A stretch of 64,000 nucleotides of DNA from Clostridiales bacterium (lineage in GTDB: Bacteria; Bacillota; Clostridia; Saccharofermentanales; Saccharofermentanaceae), in assembly GCA_017615325.1 (NCBI GenBank), contig JAGAAI010000006.1:85270-149269 (forward strand). The letters run 5' to 3'. How positions within the stretch are numbered: position 1 is the stretch's first letter; every line of letters begins with the position of its first letter. The notes under the pieces were generated by a model that saw only the letters and a list, made by a program, of their open reading frames with translations, ran no database searches and was not told where the DNA came from. A program made the translations under genes and the position numbers. This document shows, one piece after another, positions 25,548 to 34,778 of the stretch.

Positions 25548-28500
25548 TTATGCCTTAACAACAGAGAATCTGATCTTCTCTCCGTTGATGTCCCATTCCT
25601 TGGCATTGTCACCTGTTCCGGCCTTGATGTCGGATGCGAGGACTTCGGATGCCATGAAATCCTTCTTCTTTTCGATTATGGAAGCGAGCTTGTCATTGCC
25701 TTCGTAGGAAAGAACGATCCTGTCTGTTACATCAAGACCTGTCTCCTTACGCTGGGTCTGGATCTTGGAGATCATCTCACGCACGAAGCCGTCCTCGATC
25801 AGATCTTCTGTAAGGACTGTGCTTACGGATACCGTAAGGCCCTTGTCCTCCTGAGTGGAGAAACCTTCGGGCTGGCATGTCTCAACGATGAAGTCTTCTT
25901 CTGTCATCTCGAACTCTTCGCCGTCAACAGTGATCTTGACGGGGCCTGCCTTGATGGCTGCCATCGTCTCCTTACCCGGGAGGGCAGCTATTACTTCCTT
26001 GGCAGCGTTGAGCTTGGGTCCGAACTTACGTCCGCAGGTCCTAAGCTGGGGCTTGAAGCTGTAATCGACGAATGCTGACGCATCAGCCATTACGTTGAGC
26101 TTTCTTATGTTGAGCTCATCAAGGATTACAGACTCGTACTCAGCGGGGATATCCTTATCCGTTACGACATAGATATCGGACAGAGGCTGACGGTTCTTGA
26201 GCTTGCCTGCTTCTCTTGCAGCTCTTCCCAGGACTACGACATTCTGAACGAGCGCCATGTTCTCTTCGATCTTTGTGTCGATCAGAGACTCGTCTGCAAC
26301 AGGGTAAGAACAAAGATGTACGGACTCGGGCGCATCGGGGTTAACACTCCTTACGAGGTTCTGGTAAACAGCCTCGGTTACGAAAGGAACGAAAGGTGCA
26401 GCGAGTCTTGTCAGAGTCTCAAGGACAGTATAGAGCGTCATGTATGCATCGATCTTGTCCTGGGTCATCTCGCCGCCCCAGTATCTGTCACGGCATCTTC
26501 TTACATACCAGTTGGAAAGCTCATCCGTGAAGTCCTGGATAGCTCTTGCTGAAGCCGTGATATCGTACTTCTCCATTCTCCTGTTAACATCGAGAACGAG
26601 AGAATTGAGTCTGGAGAAGATCCAGCGGTCCATAACGCCAAGGTTCTTGTAGTCGATCGAATACTGGTTGGGATCGAAGTTATCGATGTCTGCATACATG
26701 ATGTAGAAGGCATATGTATTCCAGTATGTTCCGATGAACTTCCTCTGTCCTTCCTTAACAGCCTCATGGGAGAAACGGTTAGGAAGCCAGGGTGAGGATG
26801 AATTGTAGAAATACCATCTTGCAGCGTCGGCGCCTTCGTCGTTAAGTACATCCCAGGGATCTACGACATTGCCGATGTGCTTGCTCATCTTAATGCCGTC
26901 CTTATCCATAACGAGACCCATAACGATACAGTTCTCGAAGGGGCTCCTTCCGAAAAGGACAGTGCTTATTGCGATCAGCGAGTAGAACCAGCCTCTTGTC
27001 TGGTCCAGTGCCTCGGAGATAAAGTGGCAGGGATAGTGGGATTCGAAGAACTCCTTGTTCTCGAAAGGATAGTGGTACTGAGCGAAAGGCATCGCACCCG
27101 AGTCAAACCAGCAGTCGATAACCTCAGGTACACGCGTCATGAGCTTGCCGCAGTCAGGACACTTGATGTGAACGTTGTCTACGTAAGGCTTATGGAGCTC
27201 GATGTCGTCCGGACAGTCGTCGCTCATGGACTTGAGTTCCTCGATGGAACCGATGCAGTGTCTCTTGCCGCACTCGCACTCCCAGATCGGGAGAGGCGTG
27301 CCCCAGTAACGCTCACGGGAGATACCCCAGTCGATGACGTTTTCGAGGAAGTCGCCCATACGGCCGTCACGGATGGTCTCAGGCATCCAGTTGACCATGC
27401 GGTTGGACTTGAGGAGCTCTTCCCTCTTTGTGCTCATTGCGATGAACCACGTGCTTCTTGCGTAATAGATGAGTGGTGTGTCACATCTCCAGCAGAAAGG
27501 ATAGTCGTGCTCGAAGGCGTGCTTCTTGATGAGCTTGCCTTCCATGTTGAGTTTCTTGATGATGAGAGGATCAGCATCCTTAACGAACATGCCTGCGAAC
27601 TCTTCACACTCTGCTGGCAGGTGACCTGCTTCGTCAACGAGCTGGATGAATACGATGTCATTGTCTCTTCCGACTCTCGCGTCGTCTTCACCGAATGCAG
27701 GAGCGATATGAACGATACCCGTACCGTCTTCCGTGGTTACATAGTTATCTGATACAACGAAGAATGCCTTGCAGCGTGATGCTGCAACGATATCCTTGGA
27801 GTAAGGGAACAAAGGCTCATATTCCTTGCCGCAGAGGTCGTCACCCTTGTAGGTCTCTTCGATCTCGTAATCCTCGAACAGGCTTGCGATAAGATCCTTA
27901 CACATGTAGTAACGGATCTCTTTCTCTGTGCCGTCCAAGTCCTTTGTGACCTTGATCCTTGCATATTCAGCCGTGGGGCTTACGCAGAGTGCCGCGTTGG
28001 AAGGCAATGTCCAGGGTGTGGTCGTCCATGCTGCAAAGTATGTATCTTCCTCGCCCTTTACCTTGAATCTTACGAAGACTGAATTCTCCTTGACCTTCTT
28101 ATAGCCCTGGGCAACCTCGTGGCTTGACAGAGCCGTACCGCATCTGGGGCAGTAAGGAACGATCTTATGGCCCTTGTAGATAAGGTCCTTGTCCCACATG
28201 GTCTTCAAAGCCCACCACTCGGACTCGATGTAGTTGTTGTCGTATGTTACGTAAGGATTCTCCATGTCAGCCCAGAAACCTACGCGGTCGGACATGTGCT
28301 CCCACTGGTCCTTGTAGGTCCAGACGGATTCCTTACACTTCTTGATGAAAGGCTCAACGCCGTATTCTTCTATCTGGGGCTTGCCGTTGATGCCCAAAGA
28401 CTTCTCGACTTCAAGCTCTACGGGAAGGCCGTGAGTATCCCAACCTGCCTTGAATGTGACAGATTCTCCCTTCATGGAATGGTATCTCGGGATGAGGTCC

Positions 28501-28697
28501 TTAATGACACGGGTCTTAATGTGACCGATGTGAGGCTTGCCGTTAGCGGTCGGCGGACCATCGTAGAGCGTGAAAGCAGGCGCGCCGTCCTTTGCAGGCT
28601 TCAATGACTTCTTGTAGATGTCATTGGCCTTCCAGAATTCGAGGACCTCCTGCTCCCTTTCCGTGAAGTTCATGTTGGTTGATACTTTTTTGTACAT
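25548..28697 (-). CDS. ileS: Isoleucine–tRNA ligase
   Basis: Charges tRNA-Ile. With the start at 28697 (ATG, binding site AAAGGTGA five bases upstream) it has 1049 residues; a GTG nine bases earlier overlaps that site. Class I signatures: GPPTANGKPHIGH (HIGH region, about 48-60) and KMSKHIGN (KMSKS). Zinc-type cysteine pairs occur in CPRCGTAL and CWRCD, and CPDCG near 510. The long form with insertion at WTTTPWTLPSN is the editing domain. A sigma-A promoter lies close upstream and leaves no space for a T-box leader. Head of a seven-gene operon. Confidence 0.96.
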   Translation of the reverse strand: MYKKVSTNMNFTEREQEVLEFWKANDIYKKSLKPAKDGAPAFTLYDGPPTANGKPHIGHIKTRVIKDLIPRYHSMKGESVTFKAGWDTHGLPVELEVEKSLGINGKPQIEEYGVEPFIKKCKESVWTYKDQWEHMSDRVGFWADMENPYVTYDNNYIESEWWALKTMWDKDLIYKGHKIVPYCPRCGTALSSHEVAQGYKKVKENSVFVRFKVKGEEDTYFAAWTTTPWTLPSNAALCVSPTAEYARIKVTKDLDGTEKEIRYYMCKDLIASLFEDYEIEETYKGDDLCGKEYEPLFPYSKDIVAASRCKAFFVVSDNYVTTEDGTGIVHIAPAFGEDDARVGRDNDIVFIQLVDEAGHLPAECEEFAGMFVKDADPLIIKKLNMEGKLIKKHAFEHDYPFCWRCDTPLIYYARSTWFIAMSTKREELLKSNRMVNWMPETIRDGRMGDFLENVIDWGISRERYWGTPLPIWECECGKRHCIGSIEELKSMSDDCPDDIELHKPYVDNVHIKCPDCGKLMTRVPEVIDCWFDSGAMPFAQYHYPFENKEFFESHYPCHFISEALDQTRGWFYSLIAISTVLFGRSPFENCIVMGLVMDKDGIKMSKHIGNVVDPWDVLNDEGADAARWYFYNSSSPWLPNRFSHEAVKEGQRKFIGTYWNTYAFYIMYADIDNFDPNQYSIDYKNLGVMDRWIFSRLNSLVLDVNRRMEKYDITASARAIQDFTDELSNWYVRRCRDRYWGGEMTQDKIDAYMTLYTVLETLTRLAAPFVPFVTEAVYQNLVRSVNPDAPESVHLCSYPVADESLIDTKIEENMALVQNVVVLGRAAREAGKLKNRQPLSDIYVVTDKDIPAEYESVILDELNIRKLNVMADASAFVDYSFKPQLRTCGRKFGPKLNAAKEVIAALPGKETMAAIKAGPVKITVDGEEFEMTEEDFIVETCQPEGFSTQEDKGLTVSVSTVLTEDLIEDGFVREMISKIQTQRKETGLDVTDRIVLSYEGNDKLASIIEKKKDFMASEVLASDIKAGTGDNAKEWDINGEKIRFSVVKA

Positions 28698-28742
28698 ATT
28701 CGTCACCTTTATTCAGCCGCAATGCGGAAAATTCGAGTATAT

Positions 28743-28771
28743 ATTATTATATTAAAAGGCGGTAAAGTCAA
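28743..28771 (-). promoter_or_regulatory. Candidate promoter of ileS operon
   Basis: Minus strand TTGACT (28766-28771), 17-base spacer, AATAAT (28743-28748). Transcription would start about 38 bases before the ileS ATG. The AT-rich sequence offers other -10 registers. Confidence 0.55.
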
Positions 28772-28795
28772 GGGATGAACACAATCCCGCCAATT

Positions 28796-28927
28796 GTTAC
28801 CAAACACCGCACTTTTTGTTACCGCGTGGTAATTTTTTTCGAGGATAATGGTAATTTTCATAGAAAAAATACCAAAACAGCTGTTTTTTGTTACCACGTG
28901 GTAACAGTTTTCGCAGAAAATGGTAAC
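28796..28927. repeat. Pair of 60-bp palindromic units, 72-bp period (GTTACC word)
   Basis: Two related 60-base units (28796-28855 and 28868-28927). Each has four copies of the word TTACC or its complement: one at the left edge, then TTTTTGTTACC, a four-base centre, GGTAA, and finally ATGGTAA at the right edge. The centre of the second unit is the perfect palindrome GTTACCACGTGGTAAC. They fill the gap between the RluA-type gene and the ileS promoter. A similar element with another word lies at 43435-43568. Confidence 0.8.
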
Positions 28928-28939
28928 AGCATACTAAAT

Positions 28940-29629
28940 TCAGCCAAAGCAGTCCCAGGGCCGGCCTTCGGGCAGCGGGATCTCAAATTCCATATATTCT
29001 CCGCTCACAGGATGCGAAAAGCCTATAAGGTAAGACTGAAGAGCAATATCACAATGCCAGTCTCCCCTGCCGTATTTCCGGTCCCCGATAAGTGCATGCC
29101 CGGCATTAGCCATCTGGGCCCTGATCTGGTGGGATCTGCCGGTATCGAGCTCGACTTCTATAAGGCTCAATCCGTCAGATTCAGCCAGGACCTTGTAATC
29201 GAGCCTGGCTTTCTTGGCATCAGGAACGGCATGATCAAAGACCTTGACCGTATTGGTCTTCGGATCTTTAAGGATATAATTCTCAAGAAAGCCTTCTTTT
29301 GTCCCGAAAAGCCCCGATACAACTGCCTTGTAGCGTTTTGATACCTTGCGCTGCCTTATCTGTTCAGAGATCCTTGATGCACATTTGGAAGTCTTGGCGA
29401 AGACCATGACTCCGGATACGGGCCTGTCAAGGCGGTGAAGGAGTCCCAGCCAGACATTGCCTGGCTTATTGTCCCTTATCTTGATGTGATCCTTGAGGAT
29501 CGTGAGCATGTCGGGTGCGCCCGTGCTGTCTTCCTGAGACAAAATGCCTGCAGGCTTATAAGCCACTAAGACGTGGTTATCTTCGAATATTATCTTTACT
29601 CCGTTTGAAGGGGTCATGAGGGAGTCCAT
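28940..29629 (-). CDS. RluA-family pseudouridine synthase
   Basis: A roughly 229-residue RNA-modifying enzyme converting uridine to pseudouridine in rRNA or tRNA. Signature HRLDRPVSGVMVFAKT includes the catalytic aspartate; KRYKAVVSG and DTGRSHQIRAQM are the other family motifs. No S4 domain is present, so it is of the short RluA/RluC-like type; target site unknown. The start is uncertain: ATG at 29629 (GGAG ten bases upstream) or 29617. Either overlaps the end of the upstream methyltransferase gene, indicating translational coupling. Confidence 0.88.
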   Translation of the reverse strand: MDSLMTPSNGVKIIFEDNHVLVAYKPAGILSQEDSTGAPDMLTILKDHIKIRDNKPGNVWLGLLHRLDRPVSGVMVFAKTSKCASRISEQIRQRKVSKRYKAVVSGLFGTKEGFLENYILKDPKTNTVKVFDHAVPDAKKARLDYKVLAESDGLSLIEVELDTGRSHQIRAQMANAGHALIGDRKYGRGDWHCDIALQSYLIGFSHPVSGEYMEFEIPLPEGRPWDCFG

Positions 29630-30504
29630 CTCGCGGAAGCTCCGCACGGGAGGTTTATCCCCATGCCGGTGACGGGGAGTCCCAACTCACCGCAGGAGAC
29701 CTTACCACCCGGGACCGCAAGCTTGATGATCTGGCCTGATGCTTCACAGGTAACCGCCGTTGCATAGGAACTTGCAACAAAAAAGAGCGGTTCGTCAGAC
29801 AGGAGCCTGCCTGCAAGCTCAGCCAGTTCATAGAAGGAATCCTCGAGTTTCCAGAGTTCTCCCGAAGGTCCTCTTCCGTAGGAAGGCGGATCCATGACGA
29901 TACCGTCGTAGCGCCGTCCGCGGCGCAGTTCCCGCTCAACGAACTTCCTGCAGTCCTCTGTTATGAATCTTACGTACTTACCGGATAATCCGGACAGTTC
30001 GATATTGTTCTTCGCTTTGGCGTTCATGCCTTTCGATGCGTCGCAGTGAACGACCTCGGAAGCCCCCGCAGACGCAAGAGCGCAGGTCGCAGCGCCCGTG
30101 TAACCAAAAAGGTTTAAGACCTTGATATCTTCCCTTCCGCTATGGCGGATGAGACCTGCCATAAAGTCCCAGTTTGCTGCCTGTTCAGGGAAAAGACCCG
30201 TGTGCTTGAAGGACATGGGTTCAATTGCAAACTTAAGTTCCGCACCGCAGCATGAATAGGATACGTTCCATTTGGACGGGATCTTACGGTTGTTATGCCA
30301 GGTGCCGCCGCCTGAAGAACTCCTCTCATAGACGGCATCAGGTCTTTCGATCTTCTTCCAATCCGTGACCTTGCCGTCTTTCATGACGGGCCAGACAGCC
30401 TGGGGATCAGGGCGCAAAAGCAAAACGTCGCCCCAGCGCTCGTATTTCATGCCGTCTCCGGCATAGATGATCTCGTAATCTTTCCATTTGTCAGCTATAA
30501 ACAT
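29614..30504 (-). CDS. Class I SAM-dependent methyltransferase (RlmI/COG1092-like)
   Basis: A 296-residue protein resembling large-subunit rRNA cytosine methyltransferases. SAM-binding motif I is VLNLFGYTGAATCALA (about 148-163), followed by VVHCDASKGMN; the catalytic-type motif is DPPSYGRG, next to a tail with FVASSYAT. No N-terminal PUA domain is present, so it is shorter than RlmI. It begins one base after the lipoprotein stop and overlaps the pseudouridine synthase gene; two RNA-modifying enzymes side by side support rRNA modification. Confidence 0.85.
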   Translation of the reverse strand: MFIADKWKDYEIIYAGDGMKYERWGDVLLLRPDPQAVWPVMKDGKVTDWKKIERPDAVYERSSSGGGTWHNNRKIPSKWNVSYSCCGAELKFAIEPMSFKHTGLFPEQAANWDFMAGLIRHSGREDIKVLNLFGYTGAATCALASAGASEVVHCDASKGMNAKAKNNIELSGLSGKYVRFITEDCRKFVERELRRGRRYDGIVMDPPSYGRGPSGELWKLEDSFYELAELAGRLLSDEPLFFVASSYATAVTCEASGQIIKLAVPGGKVSCGELGLPVTGMGINLPCGASARWTPS

Positions 30505-30505
30505 G

Positions 30506-31420
30506 TCAGTTCACCGTAATAGTCTCTGATGTTGCGATCTTCTGTCCGCTAAAGTAAAGTTCGACATAATATGTGTCAGGATCAAATGTCCCCCAACCCT
30601 GATGACCGGCAGAAAAATCACATACTACCGTAACTCGGCTGTCAACGTTGATCGTCTCTGTCAGCACATCCTTGCCGCTGCTGTTGATGAGCTTGGCAAC
30701 GAATTCGCCGGATACGGGTTCAGTAAAATAGAACACGTTCTGAACGGCATATGCGTCAGATACGACCAGATCATTCATAGGGTTCCCCGTCTCAATGCCG
30801 TACCATACGGTCGCAAGATACTTGCTCCTGATATCGTCTGCATCCTGCGAAGGAGCTTCTGTGGGAACCGGAGTCGGATCAGGCGACATTGAACTTCCGA
30901 TCTTAAGGTCACAGAAGGGATGGATAAAGTATTTGCCGAACTTGGACAGTGAATGGAATACCCAGTCCCGGTCCTGATATACGATCTGGAAGGTAACGTC
31001 AAATTCGATGACATCAAGGCTCTTTATCTCGTTTTTAAATCTTGTGACAGACTCTTCCTCAAGTTCAAGCTTCGTAAGATCGGGAACTTTGCTGAACCTG
31101 TAGGTGACTTTTGCCTTATCACCCGTATCGTCGAAAACAACATCTCGTGCTGAATACCTGATCTTGCCTGCCACATATCTTAAGAGTTCAGCCTGGTCCG
31201 CATTAAGCGATTCCGGGGTATAACCGGATTCACATACCTTGCGCCAGTTATAGTCATCAGGGGAAGCAAAATAATCTTCCAGCATGTCTTCGACCAGGTC
31301 TTTGACAGAATCCTCATCCATGGCTCTTCTCACGGCCGAACATGATGTAAAAAGGGCAAGCGGAGCTATCATTGCCAGAAGGACTATGACAGATATAAAG
31401 CGTGATCTTACCTTCTTCAA
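30506..31420 (-). CDS. Predicted lipoprotein of unknown function
   Basis: A 304-residue exported lipoprotein: basic start MKKVRSR, hydrophobic core, lipobox FTSC near residue 27. Residues about 35-170 look like an alpha/beta domain of the kind found in small clostridial lipoproteins (DxMxDYFASPDD start). A Pro/Thr/Glu linker (PDPTPVPTEAPS) separates it from a C-terminal beta-rich domain (about 200-304) that could be an immunoglobulin-like fold, ending in GTFDPDTYYVELY. I do not recognise a named family. AAAGGAGC precedes the ATG. First gene of the unit that continues into the methyltransferase; divergent from the two-component system. Confidence 0.7.
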   Translation of the reverse strand: MKKVRSRFISVIVLLAMIAPLALFTSCSAVRRAMDEDSVKDLVEDMLEDYFASPDDYNWRKVCESGYTPESLNADQAELLRYVAGKIRYSARDVVFDDTGDKAKVTYRFSKVPDLTKLELEEESVTRFKNEIKSLDVIEFDVTFQIVYQDRDWVFHSLSKFGKYFIHPFCDLKIGSSMSPDPTPVPTEAPSQDADDIRSKYLATVWYGIETGNPMNDLVVSDAYAVQNVFYFTEPVSGEFVAKLINSSGKDVLTETINVDSRVTVVCDFSAGHQGWGTFDPDTYYVELYFSGQKIATSETITVN

Positions 31421-31529
31421 AAGCTGCTCCTTTCAGGCCCTTAAGGGATATCTTGAATGATTATATAACAAAATACGGCAAAACTCCTTTGTTTTTTATT
31501 TATTCATACACAAGGGGCGATAAATAAGA

Positions 31530-31535
31530 TATAAT
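31530..31535 (+). promoter_or_regulatory. Candidate -10 box of two-component operon
   Basis: TATAAT about 29 bases before the response regulator ATG (binding site GAGGTGAT). The best 17-base-spaced -35 is only TACACA. Confidence 0.45.
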
Positions 31536-31563
31536 CAGTAAAAATCGTGCTTGAGGTGATAGT

Positions 31564-32253
31564 ATGTCTCAATCAGTACCGCTTATATTGATCTGCGATG
31601 ATGACCCTGTCGTTCACGAGTCGCTCGCTTTGTATTTAGATAACGATAACTTCTCGCATGCGGACGCTTACGACGGCGCCCAGGCTTTGGAGATGGCTTC
31701 TTCCACCAACCCTGACCTCATCCTTCTGGATGTCATGATGCCTGAGATGAACGGCCTTGATGTCTGCCGCGAACTGCGCAAGACTATGACTGTCCCCATC
31801 ATCATCCTTACTGCTAAGGGTGAAGAGATCGACAAAATCTTAGGGCTTGAGCTGGGTGCTGACGATTACATCGTAAAGCCCTTCTCCCCCAGAGAAGTTC
31901 TCGCAAGGATCAAGGCGGTACTCCGCAGGATCACAGATCAGCCCGAGGCAGCTTCCGTTATCAAGTACACGGGTCTCGATCTCAACCTCAAGAATTATTC
32001 GGTCAAGGTCAACGGCGAAGATGCCCAGTTCACGCCCAAGGAAGTTGAGATCCTTTATCTCCTGGCATCCCACCCCGGCCAGATCTACGACAGGACACAG
32101 ATCTTAGAGTCCGTCTGGGGCACTGACTATGCAGGCGATCCCAGGACCGTTGATACCCATATCAAGAGGATCAGACAGAAGACCACTTTCGATAACGCTC
32201 TCTGGAGTATCCAGACTATCTACGGTAAAGGTTACAAGTTCGAGGTTCAGTAA
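31564..32253 (+). CDS. OmpR/PhoB-family response regulator
   Basis: A 229-residue DNA-binding regulator. Receiver domain: acidic pocket CDDD (11-14), phospho-acceptor D56 in LLDVMMPEMNG, ILTAKG switch threonine, and VKPF lysine. C-terminal winged helix (about 128-229) with FTPKEVEILYLLASHPGQIYDR and RTVDTHIKRIRQK. Its stop overlaps the histidine kinase start by one base (TAATG), so they form one two-component system. The two genes' architecture resembles PhoP/PhoR or WalRK; the target genes are not shown by the sequence. Confidence 0.95.
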   Translation: MSQSVPLILICDDDPVVHESLALYLDNDNFSHADAYDGAQALEMASSTNPDLILLDVMMPEMNGLDVCRELRKTMTVPIIILTAKGEEIDKILGLELGADDYIVKPFSPREVLARIKAVLRRITDQPEAASVIKYTGLDLNLKNYSVKVNGEDAQFTPKEVEILYLLASHPGQIYDRTQILESVWGTDYAGDPRTVDTHIKRIRQKTTFDNALWSIQTIYGKGYKFEVQ

Positions 32254-34058
32254 TGCATCAAAGCACGTTGCTTCGAAGAGTATCTTCCCTTGTCATAGGT
32301 GCATTAGCTGCTTCGATGTTCATAGCCATGATCGCATTCTTCATGGCAGGACGCCGCACGACCATGGACATGGAGATCAACTCCGCCCTCGACCAGAACA
32401 GAGTCTATTATCAGCTCTTCGAACTTAAGAAGGACTTTTTTGACAACCCCGATTACAGTGACAAGTTCTTCCAGTCGACTTCTAAGTCAAAACAGGACTT
32501 CTATCTTTTGGACGGCAATGACAGGATCATAGGCCACACGCCTGAATCGGCCCTGTCGGTAACCAAAGAAGAGACCGAAGAAGCCCTCCAGTATTTCAGG
32601 GATTCGGACAAGACCACCTTCGGCAAGAACTTATACCACCAGACGATAGATTCTTCATTCGGAACCAAGAAACTCCTGATAATCGTACAGACCGTCACAT
32701 ACGGTGGCGAGACTGCATATCTTGTTTCTATTACAGTTACGACAGCCTTCAATGATGTTGTCCAGCAGTTCCTTAACATTCTCGTCATCTCGACCCTGCT
32801 TGCAGGTATGCTCATGATGATCCCGGCTTATCTCTTTATCCGCAGGATCATCCTCCCTATCCAATCCATCAATAACGTTGCCGTTGAATACTCGAAAGGC
32901 AATTACAACGTCCGCGCCGACGAATCCGACAAGGGCGAGGTCGGCGAGCTCGGAGCGTCTTTTAATACGATGGCTGACAGGCTCTCGCGTTCGATCTCCG
33001 ATATCACGACCGAGCGTAACAGACTTCAGGATATCTTCGACATCATATCCGACGGTATCGTCGTTGTCGATGAGAACTCCAATCCTATCATCGTAAACAA
33101 GGCTATCCACACTATCTTCGATCGGGCCGAGGCCAACAACATGTTTACGGAAAGACTCCAGCTCATTCCTTTCGATGAAGTGTGGAAAGACTTCGATGAG
33201 TGTATCTCCACGGAGGAATCCAAGAACCGCACCATATTGGACAGAGATTATGCTTACCAGATAACCATTATCCCCAAGTTCGATGACGATACGGGAGAAT
33301 GCATCGGTGCAACGGGATTCTTCCGTGATATCTATAACGAACAGCGCAACGAACAGTTCAGAAGGGATTACGTAGCCAACATCTCACACGAGCTCCGTAC
33401 CCCCCTGCAGACCTTAAGAGGTCTTATCGAGCCTCTGGCTGACGGCATGGTCAAGTCCGAAGAAGACCGCAAGAGATATTACAACATCATCCTTGATGAG
33501 ACGATGCGTCTTTCGCGTCTCATCACGGACATGTTAGAGCTGTCCAAGCTCCAGTCCGGTACCATGGCCATGAAGACCTTCCCCTTCGATCTTAATAACC
33601 TGATATCTGACCTCGAGATCAAGATGAGACCTATTATCGAAGAAGCAGGCCTCAACTTCAACGTTATCTTCAATTCAGGCCACCTCCCTACCGTCATGGG
33701 CAACCCTGACCGAGTAGAGCAGATCCTGATAATCCTTCTGGACAACGCAAAGAAGTATACTCCGCCCGGAAAATCGATCACCATCATGACCGACTATATC
33801 GAGGCCGAGAAGAAGGTCTATGTGTCAGTTGCGGATACAGGCCAGGGCATACACGAATACGATATCAACAATATTTTCGACAGGTTCTTTAAGGCTGACC
33901 GTGCACGTGGCAAGAAAGGCACCGGTCTTGGTCTGTCTATCGCAAAGGAACTCCTGACATACATGGGCGAGACCATCAAGGTCACGAGCAAGTACGGAGA
34001 AGGTTCAACATTCACGTTCACGTTATCCAAAGCGGAGGCCGGCAATGCCTGGGAGTGA
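32253..34058 (+). CDS. Membrane sensor histidine kinase with HAMP and PAS domains
   Basis: A 601-residue sensor. Transmembrane helices at about 12-33 and 174-197 enclose an extracytoplasmic sensor of about 140 residues (PAS-like/Cache type by length). HAMP about 198-250, PAS about 255-365, HisKA with H379 in YVANISHELRTPLQT, then HATPase with N box LDNAKKYTPPG, and G boxes DTGQGI and GKKGTGLGLSI. It autophosphorylates and passes the phosphate to the partner regulator. The layout matches PhoR/WalK-type kinases. The next gene begins inside its last codons. Confidence 0.94.
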   Translation: MHQSTLLRRVSSLVIGALAASMFIAMIAFFMAGRRTTMDMEINSALDQNRVYYQLFELKKDFFDNPDYSDKFFQSTSKSKQDFYLLDGNDRIIGHTPESALSVTKEETEEALQYFRDSDKTTFGKNLYHQTIDSSFGTKKLLIIVQTVTYGGETAYLVSITVTTAFNDVVQQFLNILVISTLLAGMLMMIPAYLFIRRIILPIQSINNVAVEYSKGNYNVRADESDKGEVGELGASFNTMADRLSRSISDITTERNRLQDIFDIISDGIVVVDENSNPIIVNKAIHTIFDRAEANNMFTERLQLIPFDEVWKDFDECISTEESKNRTILDRDYAYQITIIPKFDDDTGECIGATGFFRDIYNEQRNEQFRRDYVANISHELRTPLQTLRGLIEPLADGMVKSEEDRKRYYNIILDETMRLSRLITDMLELSKLQSGTMAMKTFPFDLNNLISDLEIKMRPIIEEAGLNFNVIFNSGHLPTVMGNPDRVEQILIILLDNAKKYTPPGKSITIMTDYIEAEKKVYVSVADTGQGIHEYDINNIFDRFFKADRARGKKGTGLGLSIAKELLTYMGETIKVTSKYGEGSTFTFTLSKAEAGNAWE

Positions 34059-34776
34059 TAACTCAGAAGGGTCCGTAAGGATCAACCGATATATCGCATC
34101 CTGCGGTATATGTTCCAGGCGCGCTGCCGATAAACTTATAGAAGAAGGCAGGATCAATATCAACGGCAGGACTGCCGTAATGGGCGATACCGTGGGTCCT
34201 GACGATACCGTAACTTACGACAATGAAGTCATAACTCCCGCCAAAAAAGAGATCTATATCATGCTCAACAAACCGCGCGGGATAACCTGCACGGCGTCCC
34301 CCGACGATCCCGACAACATAATCGATTATCTGGGCTATCCCGAGAGACTTTTTACGATAGGCCGTCTCGATAAGGAATCCACCGGATTGATCCTTTTAAC
34401 AAATGACGGTATCACCGCAAATAAGCTCCTCCGTGCTGAAGGGCGCCACGAGAAGGAATATATCGTTGCCGTAGACAAACCCGTAACGGAAGAATTCCTA
34501 CTGAAGATGAGTTCTTCCATCTTTCTGCCTGAACTGGGCAAATTTACCATTCCCTCCGAAGTAATGCCCAACGGAGAAAGGTCTTTTAAGATAATCCTTA
34601 CCCAGGGCCTCAACCGTCAGATAAGAAGGATGTGCGAAGAGCTGGGATACCATGTCGTAAGACTTAAGAGAGTCCGTTTTGCAAACATTGTATTAGGGCA
34701 GCTCGAAGCAGGACAGAGCCGCGAGCTTACCGATATCGAGATAATAAGATTAAAAGAGATCGCAGACCATCACTGA
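34045..34776 (+). CDS. RsuA/RluF-family pseudouridine synthase
   Basis: A 243-residue enzyme with an N-terminal S4 RNA-binding domain (VRINRYIASCGICSRRAADKL) and catalytic domain with aspartate in GRLDKESTGLILLTND. The C-terminal GLNRQIRRMCEELGYHV resembles E. coli RluF, which modifies U2604 in 23S rRNA; RluB/RsuA specificity cannot be excluded. GGAGG precedes the ATG, which lies 14 bases inside the kinase gene. Convergent with the M28-like gene, only 2 bases between stops, and no terminator is visible between them. Confidence 0.87.
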   Translation: MPGSDNSEGSVRINRYIASCGICSRRAADKLIEEGRININGRTAVMGDTVGPDDTVTYDNEVITPAKKEIYIMLNKPRGITCTASPDDPDNIIDYLGYPERLFTIGRLDKESTGLILLTNDGITANKLLRAEGRHEKEYIVAVDKPVTEEFLLKMSSSIFLPELGKFTIPSEVMPNGERSFKIILTQGLNRQIRRMCEELGYHVVRLKRVRFANIVLGQLEAGQSRELTDIEIIRLKEIADHH

Positions 34777-34778
34777 TC

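Noticed and set aside
26877..27752. Long plus-strand frame of 291 codons opposite ileS
   Set aside because: A shadow of the ileS coding sequence with no binding site and no recognisable domain.
28775..29341. Long plus-strand open frame across the palindromic repeats and the RluA-type gene
   Set aside because: It is antisense to a clear pseudouridine synthase and its first part is only translated repeat units.
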